Made by a program: the position numbers and the translations under genes
In this document: piece after piece, positions 1 through 11,180 of the stretch
How the letters are laid out: every line of letters begins with the position of its first letter
How positions within the stretch are numbered: the stretch's first letter is position 1
Assembly (NCBI GenBank): GCA_004764695.1
Contig: SMSO01000037.1
Location: 4,896,337 to 4,960,336 of the forward strand
From: Schizochytrium sp. TIO01
Lineage: Eukaryota > Sar > Bigyra > Thraustochytrida > Thraustochytriidae
Length of the DNA: 64,000 nucleotides
Direction: 5' to 3'
The notes under the pieces: model-generated
Seen by the model: only the letters and a program-made list of their open reading frames with translations
Told to the model about the DNA's origin: nothing
Databases searched by the model: none

Positions 1-3000
1 TTGATTCTTCGAAGCGAGATCAAGTTTTGTTAGCTTTTCTTCTTGTCCATCTCAGTCAGTTCCTTGTCAAGGCGGGAGGGGGGCATTTTGCAAGAGTAAA
101 GGACCTTTTTAACGATATTTTCTTTCAAGTTTCTTTTTACAGAGTGCAGATTCTGCTTTTCCTTTTAAAAAAAAGCAAAAAAAAAAAGCATAAAACGAAA
201 AAAAGTATTTCTTTCATTCTAAATTTGGAAATAGCAAAAAAGTGTCGCAGAATAAGATAGTTTGGTTTCTGGCTTTTCTTATGAATGGAAGAAATAGTAG
301 TACAGTGCCTTCAATTTAAAAAGAGAAAAGTGAAAAGAAATTTCTGAGGTAGTGATTACTCCATATGTAATCAGAGCAATTCTATTATTTTCGTTTCCTC
401 TTTCTTCCCTAGCCTGCCTTCTACAGAAACAGTAGCAGGCTGGCACTTTCTTCCTACTGGGTCCTTCTCTACAGGCAACTGTTACAGAGCTAATACCTCG
501 GTAAGTACCTTTATTGTCCTGCAACAGACAGTCAACGCACGAACGAACGAACGAACCAGCCAACCAACCAACCAACTAAATCAAACGAATGAATGAAAGA
601 AGCAAAGCTAATGGATTTTACACAAGGCACTGCTACGTGCATACATACAGGTCGAGCGATCCAGGGCGAGCTCATGGACCCATGCATGGGCGAGTAACAA
701 ATAAAACTGATCAACTGCATCACTTGCACTGACGTACGAAAGGAAATTATAGTAAAAACAAATTATTAAAATCTTTATTTAAATATAGCTACTATCAGAT
801 CATGATCTAAAATATATACAATCGTCGTTCTTTATCTATGTATACTAATACATACATACAGAAATGCATGTATATATGTATGTATTGATTGATTGAATTG
901 AATTGCTTCTTCGAGCTCATTCACGAAATAACTAACTAAGGAGCCAACTAAGCAGCCAAGTATGGGTGACGAATGAACTCCCTAGTGATCGCCATGTTGC
1001 GGCGGAGGGAACTCTGAGTTGTCGTCGCGCATGAGCTCTGAGCTGAGGAGGCTTTGGACCAGCCCGCGCAGGCGGAGGCGATAAACGGACTATCCTCGAG
1101 ACCAGTGCAGGCACGAGGCCGATGCTTTCGTACTTCTGGAGGGCGGAGGATCGCTCTCCATCCGCAGTCGATAGAATGGCTGACCGATTGATCAGTCCTC
1201 CATTGATTGGCTCGCTCGAGTTCTTGTCCATTCAATTGTCGTGCTCGAGTTGTTGCCTGACAAGTTCTCTTATCTCTTATCTATCTTATTATCTATCTTA
1301 TTATTCATCTTATTATTCATCTTATTATTTACCTATCTTATTATTTACCTATCTTATTATTTACCTATCTTATTATCTATCTACGTCTTGTTGTGCTTTA
1401 CATATTAGGTACCTTTGAAACAATCATAAGGAGAGGTTTCCAAGGAGCGAAAGAACTCAGCAGCTGAGTGAGGCCCCTCGAGAGTACAGCTGATAGTGGA
1501 TATGAGGCAGGTATTGTTGTTTGAGATTGAAAACGCACTGAAGGTCGTCGATGAAAGTTAAAAAGCTAGTGGAGATGTTGGAAAGGTCAATAAAATTGCT
1601 TCGGTTTAAAAACAGAACTCAGACGATGAAAGGGACAGCGGCGATTCTGCTGCTCGAGACCTGGCCAACAAGACTTAGCATTGATGGTAGCAGGCACTAT
1701 TCCAACTTGAGGAGATGTCCGCTTTCAAGAATGTGAGGGCGAGTGAGGCTTCGCCGCCTTTCTTTTGAAAGAGAGGAAGCGAGCCCCGTGCTCTCTGAGC
1801 ACTGTGGGAGCGGTACAGAGGTGGCGGTTCTTGTGAGGGATGCTGTATCCCCTCACAATAATCTGTAATGGCCATCTCCGAAAGAGCTACAAGCTGCGAT
1901 GGCGACATGTGGTGTGGGTATTTCATCTTGGCGAGGCCTACTATAAATTTTCAAAAATTCTCTGCGCTGCGGGGACAAGCAGTCCTCACACTACACTGGA
2001 AACTCGGGGTCGAAACCCGGCGGTCACTCAGACATGAGGCAGTGAACTTGACTGGCACGCACTCGGTCGTCTCTCCGTACGACGCTAAGAGTGTTCTGAG
2101 GAACACGGTAAATGGCGCAGGGTTTTAACGCTGTCCCCTCCTAGGGTATACTGTAGGAGGGCTAAAGAAGACCCAAGAGGTCCTTGATCCAGGTCACTGC
2201 TGGCACGGGACTGACTGACTGACTGATTGACTGATTGAATGCTTGAAATTGAATGATTGAATGGCCGACTGCGAAAGGCATTGATTGCAAACTATGCCGA
2301 GGCTGCGTTGCTTTCTTGAAACCTTGAGGCAAGCAGCCTCGCCGAGCAAGTGGCAAAAGAGGCATGGTTTTCGTTGATCCAGAAGAACTAATTATGCATG
2401 CCACGCCAGTGTGGCTGACCTTGAACAACTTTAGAGTGCACTGGACGGGCTGGTTGTCTTTAAAAGTACCTGCGAAAATTGAATCTCGAATGGCAGTAGT
2501 TGATTGATTGATTGATCATCACCGGTCTCACGCCAAAGAAGAAGCAAAAAGTATCAAATCTCAACTTGTCATCGCAAGAGCCATTCGAAAAGGCTCTCCT
2601 TTTGTTCTCAATGGGTCACTTTCTTTTACCGTCCAGTATTTTGAAAGTAGGCCTTTATCGAGGAAAAGAGCCGCTGTTCGGGTAAAAGGTGAGCACGTAA
2701 ACGTCTCTGCTGAAATCGTGTAAGTAAAAGCGAACGAGCCATGCGATTGAGCTCCTTCGCTTGATAGGCAAGAAAAGGAAGAACTCTCCTCCTGAGATCT
2801 GCTTCTGTGGTGACAGAGACGCAGAGAGACACCATCCGTTGTTTCGCAACTTTTGCGAGTGAGGACTTACGTGTTGTTCTGTTTTTTGTGGTCATATTCA
2901 GGTAGATAGAGAAGCAAGCTGGTACACGGCTCCTTTTCTTTGAGGCTTTAAATTGCTGCCAATCATTTGTTCGCAGTCTTAGAACTAATGACCAAAGGAT

Positions 3001-6000
3001 CTCTTGCTCATCAAAGATGAAGGCAGAAAAAAATCAAGCAACCCCAAGATTATGCGTGCTTGCATCTCTTCTGAAGTCAAAAGAGAAGAAGAAGCAAACG
3101 AAAGGGTTGTTCTTAGAACCATCTTCGAAGTGACAGCCGTAATGACTTTAGGGGAGATTGTATGATGTTATTTCCTGATTTTGAGATCTCTTCGATATGA
3201 ATGTCTCAAGTTATCACTCGCTTTCGTCTGCCTCATTCTTCGCCCGTTCCATTTCGTACTACGGCGTAGATTCCGTAATTTGAAATGAATGAAATGAATG
3301 AAATAGCATATGAAAATTCACAAGACTTGGTTGTTCAAGGATAAATACTTTCAATCCTTCTGCGGTGGTCACTTTAATCAGTCGTCTGCTCCTGTTTGCG
3401 GAGTACATGGGCGATTGCTTTGCATCTTTTAGGCTTTTGGCTCCATGCGGATTCATACAGGTTCAGTGATATCGGGGATGGAGAAGAGTAAAGTTGGGTG
3501 CATTTCTCTCTTCTGGAGTCTGCGGAAAACCCCTCAATAAGAAGGGGGATATTTTGTTAAAGATCGCTTGGGCAGCTCCAGGTCCTCAGAGGCATTGCGG
3601 CATATAGGTCTAGAGTTAGTTTTCCAGGCTGTGAAGAAATAACACCAAACTGTTGATCAAGCTAGCTGATGTATTTTTTTATATTTTTAACCTTTAAAAA
3701 AGAGTTTTTAATGAAAACCTTTCATTTTCTAAAAAGAAAAAGCAAAGAAGAGATAAAAAGAAAGCGTACGTAGCTGATTCCTTCAATTTCTCTTTTGTAA
3801 CTTTTTAGTAGTTGTTGTTTTGTATGTTTGTTTCTGGGAAGCCACGCGCAACTGCAAAGCGAGCCTGGGCGCAGGCCGCCTTGGGGCTCAAGGCCAAAGC
3901 GCAAGCAAGGAAGACGGAGGAGGGCATCGCTCTGGAAACCTTTGGAAGCACAGCTGCGTTTGCATTGCGTTGGCCGCGGTCATCTTCATGGAAACTGCAT
4001 TTCAGGATCATATCCTCTTCTCTGTTGTTTTGTTTTCTTTTTAGTGTGTTTCCTCAAGTTTGTCTCATTTCTTTTATAGTTGAACATTTTCCTCGGCAGG
4101 AAGTAATTATAATTGCATATCTCCCTTCTTACTACCTACAGCTAGCTATTCGTTGTGTTGTTGTGGCTAATGGCCAAGGAGACATTTTTGCATTCGGTTC
4201 GTTTGGTTTCATCAGACTATCAGCCTTTTCTTTCTTTTCTTTCACTGTATATGTGCTTTTTGTTTGTCAACGTTTGAAAAAGAAATCAAAACCTTCTTTT
4301 ATAGGAAAGAAAAGTAGAGGAAGGGGAAGGACAATGAATGCCTTTCTTTGGGCAGTATGGCAGACAGACGGCAGCGGAGATCTGCCTCAGACTAAAGCGG
4401 TGCTTTGCAGGAAGCCGGGGGAATCCTCCGCTGTCCCACCACAGCTCTGCTGCCACTGCTTCTTTTGCTGGCGCCTTCTTCTTCGTCCGAGTGCAGTTTT
4501 GAGGAACCCTGGTCAACTACATACATATTTCAATTTTTCAATTTTTTTTACAACGTTACAGGTATATACTTACTTACAAACGAAGATACATTTTACTTCG
4601 TTCTTTGGCAAAGGTCGACCTTTGGCATTATCAAATTGCCGCATCATCAATCAGTAAGCTCGCTTGGGCAGCACACCAAAGCACGTGGCGATTCTCCAAA
4701 GCAGCTTATCGTGCCCAAGGAGCCTAGACTTTGATTGAGCTAAGCTTGAGTTGGTTGATCAAGTCTTCGCTCCTTTCAACTTCCGCAGCTCGGCGATAGG
4801 CCGTCTCAGCGTAAGGAAATGGAACCAGCTCACTAAGAAGAGGGGCTCTTGTGCAATCAACGATACGGAATGGTTAGTTGAAATGGAAAGAAACGATAGG
4901 CTGTCTATCCTATGACACGACAGAAAAGGAGGTTTGTCTGTCAGTCTTTTGTTTGTCTGTCTTTTGTCTGTCTGTGTGTCTGTGTGTCTGTGTGTCTGTG
5001 TCTGTCCTGCGGCAAGTGATCTGGAGAGCGCGGCGAAACGAAGGAAACAGCAGACACCGAGGTGGCCACAGAAAGGAGTAATACTAAAGTGCCGAGCATC
5101 CAACAAACTGTTGACAATCACGATGCCCTTTGCATCATATACTCTACTCTTTTGCTTCTGCCGCTTCGCCACTTCCTTCGCACATCATCCATCAGTTTTG
5201 CTCTTGCTTTTATTTACATGTACACAATTTTAGTCAATTGGTTCAAATTGAAAGATTGATCAAGAAAAGAGAAGAAAGGAAAAGAGAAGAAAAGTTTTTA
5301 TTTTTTATTTTTTATTCAAAATTAAATAGCAGGGACTTGGTAGGTACTAGTAAGAAAACACGTGGAATAAAGCGCGACAGGAAACTTGAAGATGAAAGCA
5401 ACCAAGCCGGAAGAAACAAACAAGCAGCAAAGCGCCTTCAGGCCTCTGGAAGGAAGCCTGACCCAGGTCCAGGGCTTCTCCGCTTTATCGGGGGGCTCTC
5501 CGCGGCCCTGCTTAGCCATTGCCTTCCCGCCAGCAACAACAACCGACAGGCAAGGTGGCTCACCATGTTTCCTCTATTCTATTATTATTATTTTAAAGAA
5601 TAAAACTAAAAAACAATATATATATACATATACATATATATGTAAAAGAAAAGAAGAGTTCGGATATCCGAGCCCTATAGTTTGGGGTAGCCTGCGAGTA
5701 GCGCACCCTTGGCCTCTTCGAGTGGAATCCATTCTCTCTCTCTCTTTCTCTCTTCTTCTCTCTTCTCCAAGCTTCTTCAACGTGAGTCTTCACAGTTCAC
5801 GATTCGCGATTCTCTGCGATTGACCGACCATTGAGCTCGAAGCGGATGCGCCGAGGCTGATCCGTTCTCATCGGAGACGCCGCCTCCGCCATGGAGGCAG
5901 AAGGCACGGCTGCCACGAGGAGGTGAACGCCAAGGTATGAGGGGAGGGCAGTCACGGCGGTTCGTCGTTGGGTCAGTTGCCGCTTATCTTATTAGTTGGT

Positions 6001-6555
6001 CAGTTGGGCAGAATTCACTTTGTGTAAGAAGAGAAGTTTTATTCTTCAAAAAGTCGAAGTCAAATCGAATAGTCTGTAATATGCAGTGGAATGGAATGGA
6101 ATGGAATAGAATGGAATGAATAGAGTAGAGTGGAGTAGCTCTGCCTACGAAGGCGTTGAGTGAAAGGGACGCATGGACAGGATATAGAAGACAGACACAG
6201 ACAAAGTGTCTTAGTAGAAAAGGTGCCTGGGAACGAAGTATCTAAATGGCAGAAAGGCGGCCGCAAATGCTTCCTCTGGAGAGGACAAAGTATGTAAAGA
6301 GCTCCTCGCTCCGTACAAAATGGGGTGCAGGTTTCCGATCTTCGAGGTACCTTGATGCATGTACGGGAGTTGAGGAGATGGCGACTCTCTCTCTCTCTCT
6401 CTCTCTCACTCACTCTCACTCACTCTCTCTTTGGTTTGATTTATCTTATCCTCTTGTTGAGTTTTTGTTGAAGGTTTCAATTTTTTTTAGTGGTTCCACG
6501 AGGTCAGTCAGAGGAAGCAGGGCTGTGGACACGGGGATTCCACAAACTGTCACCT
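1..6555. other. Gene-free stretch with scattered short repeats
   Basis: I see no gene with recognisable similarity here. The sequence is mixed AT-rich DNA with GC-richer patches near 950-1150, 3840-3990, 4370-4510 and 5800-5900. Short repeats include AACG/AACC runs at about 537-580, an ATGTAT/ATTG-type run at 840-900, a degenerate TTATCTATC run at 1262-1382, TGTC/TGTG runs at 4930-5005 and a GGAAT run at about 6090-6118. Open frames of 60-280 codons occur but have low-complexity or noncoding-like composition. Confidence 0.6.
6383..6430. repeat. (CT)n microsatellite
   Basis: A run of CT dinucleotides, starting in GGCGACTCTCTC and grading into CACTCTCACT. It is a simple-sequence repeat with no coding evidence. 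Confidence 0.9.
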
Positions 6556-6640
6556 CAATCAATACAATCCTTTTGATCAATCCTTTTGATCAATCCTTTT
6601 GATCAATCCTTTTGATCAATCCTTTTGATCAATCCTTTTG

Positions 6641-6691
<51 letters not shown>

Positions 6692-6697
6692 CTTTTG

Positions 6698-6728
<31 letters not shown>

Positions 6729-6734
6729 CTTTTG

Positions 6735-6769
<35 letters not shown>

Positions 6770-6893
6770 CTTTTGATCAATCAATCCTTTTGATCAATCA
6801 ATCAATCCTTTTGATCAATCAATCAATCAATCAATCAATCCTTTTGATCAATCAATCAATCAATCAATCCTTTTGATCAATCAATCAATCAAT
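6556..6893. repeat. Compound (AATC)n / CCTTTTGATCAAT array
   Basis: About 340 bp in which runs of the tetramer AATC alternate with the heptamer CCTTTTG followed by ATC. The first third is a regular tandem of the 13-mer CAATCCTTTTGAT. The later part has AATC runs of 3 to 12 copies separated by single CCTTTTG inserts. This suggests a 13-bp satellite into which AATC slippage expansions grew. Every TTTTGATCAA junction carries a TGATCA palindrome. Confidence 0.95.
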
Positions 6894-7984
6894 TAAGGCT
6901 GTGCCGCCAGGAAGAGAAAGAAACGAATGAACGCCTGCGCAAGATTCACTCCTTCTCGACACCTTCCAGGCAGACAGACAAACAAAAGCAATCGTACGAA
7001 GTTTAACTTAAAGGCAAGCTTCGTTCAAGGGCTTGGCCAAAGTCAAGAAGTCTCAAAAGAAGAAGGTTATCCAATCCAACCGAATCCCGTCAAACCGAAT
7101 CGATTTTGGGAAAGCGAGGGCAGAAAACAACGAGAGAGAGAGAGAGAGAAAGAAATAAATAAATAAATAAATAAGAAAGAAATGCCAGCATATCAGGCAA
7201 TAAATGATTGCTATGTGGCACGTGGCGAGCAGCGCTCTGATTAAACTTCTCTTTCGAGACACGCCCTCGAGCTCGCGAGTTGTCAGGCAGTCAGGCAGTC
7301 AGGCAGGCAGGCAGGAGCGCCTGCGTCTTGCACCCGAGAAGCTCCGTGGCCTCGAGAAACGGATGAGCAGTCGGCGCGACACCCTCCGGGAAGCGGCAGG
7401 AAGCCTCAACGGACGCCTTGTCTCCAATCCAATTCAAGCTTATTGGCAATGTATCTATTGGCAGTATATTATGAGAGAGATTGTGAGTACATTAGGGCGA
7501 CCAGCAAAGGCGACAATAGATACAGATTAGTTTGATTTTATAGATAGATAAATAAATAGATAAACAAACCAGTCAATAATTTGTTGATTGATTAGAAGCA
7601 TTGGTCAGAAGCATTGAAGAAGGGCGAAAGAGAGAATGGACAATAACAGACATACTCTTTCGATCGATCGATTCTCACTTCTGTTTCTTCTGTTTCTTCT
7701 GTTTCGTGGTTCTTGGGCAGAAATGAAGAGAGGAGCAGCACAAATTCAACTTTCGCTCTGGACTTGAGGAATGAATAAATCTTGCCCCAACAACAACAAC
7801 AACAATGGCAATATACTCATCGTCATCACCATCATCATCATCATTAGCAGCAGCAGCAGCAACAACAACAACAACAACAAGAACACAAGGGAGGCAGGTC
7901 ATCACGGCCTCACAGCGTCCAACACACTCGGCCCTTGAAGAAGAGTCCAAGAAAAGGAAGACGGGTGTCTCCTTTTACATTCAA

Positions 7985-8076
<92 letters not shown>

Positions 8077-8078
8077 AG
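7985..8078. repeat. (GAAA)n microsatellite, about 23 copies
   Basis: A nearly perfect run of AAAG tetramers about 94 bp long. It creates long poly-Lys/Arg/Glu or poly-Phe/Leu/Ser open frames in all frames, which are not genes. Confidence 0.95.
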
Positions 8079-9039
8079 TTGGAGAAGAAAGAGTGAGAAA
8101 GAAAAGAATGAGAGAAGAGACGAAAGCAGAAAGATTAAAAAAAAAAAATAGAAAAAGAAAAAGAAAAAAGAAAGAACACACACGCACAAAATCAGGAAAA
8201 GAAGCAACAAAGGGAGAAAGAAAAAGCGATCTCTGCATTGCTTGATTAGATAGGGCAGTTCGCCCGCGATGATGAGTGAGTGATTTCTTCGTCAAGCCTA
8301 AGTGAGGCCTTCAGGAAAGCAGACAAAAAGACCAGTGCCATAGGTACTTTGTCTCTGCCTCGCCTCATGATCTTGCAGTCAAGAACCGACCTTTCAAGAA
8401 CCAATAAATGCAAGAAGAAGCAGAAGCAGGATCAGTTGAAATTGAAAATTGAAAATCGAAAATTGAAAATTGAAAATGGTGGCGCTTCTATAAGGAAGAA
8501 GGGGTCGCAAAACGAACGACAATAAGAATAAGCAGAGGAAGAAGAAGACTATCTATCTATCTTGTGCTGAGTACTTCGGTACTTAATCCTCTCTCCTCCT
8601 GATTTCGGGCCTTTTGGCTTACAAGGCAGGCAAGAAACGAAGGGGTAGCGCTGTTTTCTCGAGCCAGCAGCAGGGCCGCCTCTCTCTCTCCGTGGCGTGG
8701 CGTTGAGGTTGAAGTTCGAGGATACACACATACCCCAAGAACGCGCAGTCTCTTTCTTTCGCTCTGGTGCTCGAAATCGCCCAATTTCAACCTTCGCGGA
8801 TCTCGTCTCTCGAAAGCCATGGGTTATGTATGTAGGTATCTCTCTCTCTATCTATCTCTCCATCATGATCTTTCGAAAAGCTAGCATTTCTCAAGATCTC
8901 TTCGACGTTACACTGTGCTGTGCTGTGCTGTTCTGTGCTATGCTCGAGCCGATGCTGTCTTCAGCGATCGTCGCTTTCCCAACAGCTTTCGAGCAGCGAC
9001 GGAGGTGGCGGAAACATCAATGCAACGAGAACGACTGCA

Positions 9040-9120
9040 AAAACAACGAAAACAACGAAAACAACGAAAACAACGAGAAGAAGAAGAAGAAGAAGAAGAA
9101 GAAGAAGAAGAAGAAGAAGA
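9040..9120. repeat. 9-bp (ACAACGAAA) repeat followed by (GAA)n
   Basis: About four copies of the 9-mer ACAACGAAA run directly into a (GAA) trinucleotide run of about 14 copies. It would read as Lys, Glu or Arg homopolymers and shows no gene context. Confidence 0.9.
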
Positions 9121-11130
9121 GCTGTAATAGTGTATCCATGGTGGTGCAATTCCCTGCTTCTCCCCGCATGAGCAAAATGTAAGAACAACGGAAGTAGGTA
9201 CATGCTTGCTTACCCACCGAGAAATAAAGAAAGGCCAAAGGTTGGAAGACCAAGTTCTGCGGCGAAAGGACCTTCTTCGGCTTACTTGAACGCGGCCACC
9301 GCTGCTGTTTGCTGATCGAAAAGAATTCGAGGACGGGCTTGGAGAGAACTTGAAGAAGACGGGGCGCTGGCAGTGAGAGTGCATTTCGGTGCGATACTTT
9401 GCATGTACCAGGTACTAGGCACTTAGGTATTTTGTATTTGTCCCTCTGTTTCTAAAATTTAAATAATAAAATAATAAAATTAAAACAAAACAGAAACATT
9501 GCAGAAAATGGAAACGAGTGAAGAAGAGCTACTCTTTTTGTAATTTTGAAGAAGAATGATGAACTGTTATAAATAATTGAAAACCTGTGCTTTCATTTGG
9601 TACTTCCTCGATTCCTTATTGGTTGTTTTTTGTTCACTCTTTTTCCTTTTTTGGCCTTTTCCACTCTTTTTCCTTTTTTCCTTTTCCACTCTTTTTCCTT
9701 TTTTCCTTTTTGAAGTCGAAAACTATTTTACATTCTGATTAGGCCTTGAAATGGGAGGTAAAGGGTGGTACATCCGAAGTCCATTGAAAAGAAGGTAGCA
9801 CGATGCACGGTCCCTTTGAATATCCGCCTACTTACTGGCTACCTGAGACCTTTCTCCAGCATATCGAAATGCTCACGGGAATAAGTCTAATGCGGAAGCC
9901 TCGCCGGCCAAAGGAAGGGAAGATACCAACGCAACGACACAGGTGAGCCATCCATCATCAACCCACTGGCACAAAGCCAAATCCAGAACGGTCCCAAGTT
10001 TGCATTCGTAGTAGCGCATTAATTAAATAGTTATTTATTTGTCTCACTATGCAGGGACCGCCCGCTCTTTTTCAAAATCATTCTGAATAGGGTCTTCAAG
10101 AGTATAAATTAAAAAACTTCTTTAGTTCGGAACAAGAACTTGACAGTTTTCACCACTATGAGACTTGAGACATTGACGGGCTGGGGATGAAGAATTCGGC
10201 CATGATCCATTCGTTCATTTCTTCAGCCAATATGATCAGAATAATAGCAAACGATGCCAATTGCTGCGTTTGACAGAAGAAAAAAAAGAATAACTTAAGC
10301 AAAGTACAACATGTGGTTTCAGTTCAAGGATAGGTCAGAAGCTTCTCCCATCTTTAGCACTCTTGATCCAGCAAATCGTTAAATGTTTTTTCCTTCTTTT
10401 CTTTTTTTCAAACCAAATTAACATATTTATAATTTTAAGATTATCTAGTCTTACAAGTATTAATGTGTGGGCATGTGGAAGAAAGCAACGCTTAGGCTTA
10501 AGCGCTGAAAAATGCGCATTTCTGAGTCAGGCAATTCTTTCGAAATCTTTTCCCGTTTTTCTCTTTTCCTCTTTCCCTCCAGATTCAGATGCACTCATCT
10601 CCCCTGTTTTCTGCCTGCTACATCCTCTAAGAGCCTTTGATCATCATTCTACACTTTGCTTACAGTGTACAATCCAGGGTCGCAGATTTTGGCTCCAGCG
10701 TGCATTTACGGCATTTACTTTGAACCTTTGCAAATGTCACGAGGTCCGCGCGTAATCGTCAGCATGGCACTCACTAATCGTGCCACAACGAACGAACGAG
10801 GTGACGCTGGATTTACACCCCTCGTCGAACAACCTCCTTGCATTACGCACCCATCCAGAGACCTTGGCCTGCTTCATCGCGGAATGCAAGAAACCATTTC
10901 ATTTTCCTCGAGCAGACTTCAAGCGGGTCCGTTCCCTTGAGTGAAGACTCTGGTGCACGATGATTGAGGAGGGACCGGTGTAAGCATGGGCAGGTAGGCA
11001 AGGCTCTCTCTTGAGTCACTCGAAGAATTGTTCCATGATCTCGAGAGCTCGACAGGATCATCCATCCCTCTGAGCCATCTACGGCTGTTAATCTTACGCA
11101 TAATCTCGTTAATGCATGCACGCATTCATC

Positions 11131-11180
11131 CATCCATTCATTCATTCATTCATTCATTTATTCATTCATATATTCATATG
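11131..11180. repeat. (ATTC)n microsatellite
   Basis: CATC, ATTC and ATAT tetramers in tandem over about 50 bp. Related TTCA/CTCA tetramers recur at 11690-11757. Confidence 0.85.

Noticed and set aside
1986-2015. tRNA T-arm-like sequence GGGGTCGAAACCCGG
   Set aside because: It lacks the TTC of a T-loop, and no cloverleaf with D-arm, anticodon stem and acceptor could be built around it.
5797-5892. Possible first exon of a xanthine dehydrogenase (RIRFELNGRS resembles the start of that family)
   Set aside because: No following [2Fe-2S] cysteine motif was found in the minus-strand patches at lower coordinates, so the likeness is too short to support a call.
6556-6893. CRISPR-like appearance of the AATC/CCTTTTG array
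   Set aside because: Units are 4 and 13 bp with no unique spacers, and the DNA is eukaryotic; it is a compound microsatellite.
7805-8245. 146-codon + strand frame and overlapping minus-strand frames through the GAAA run
   Set aside because: Almost entirely Ser/Thr/Lys/Glu/Arg or Phe/Leu/Ser repeats produced by the microsatellites; no protein-like segment.
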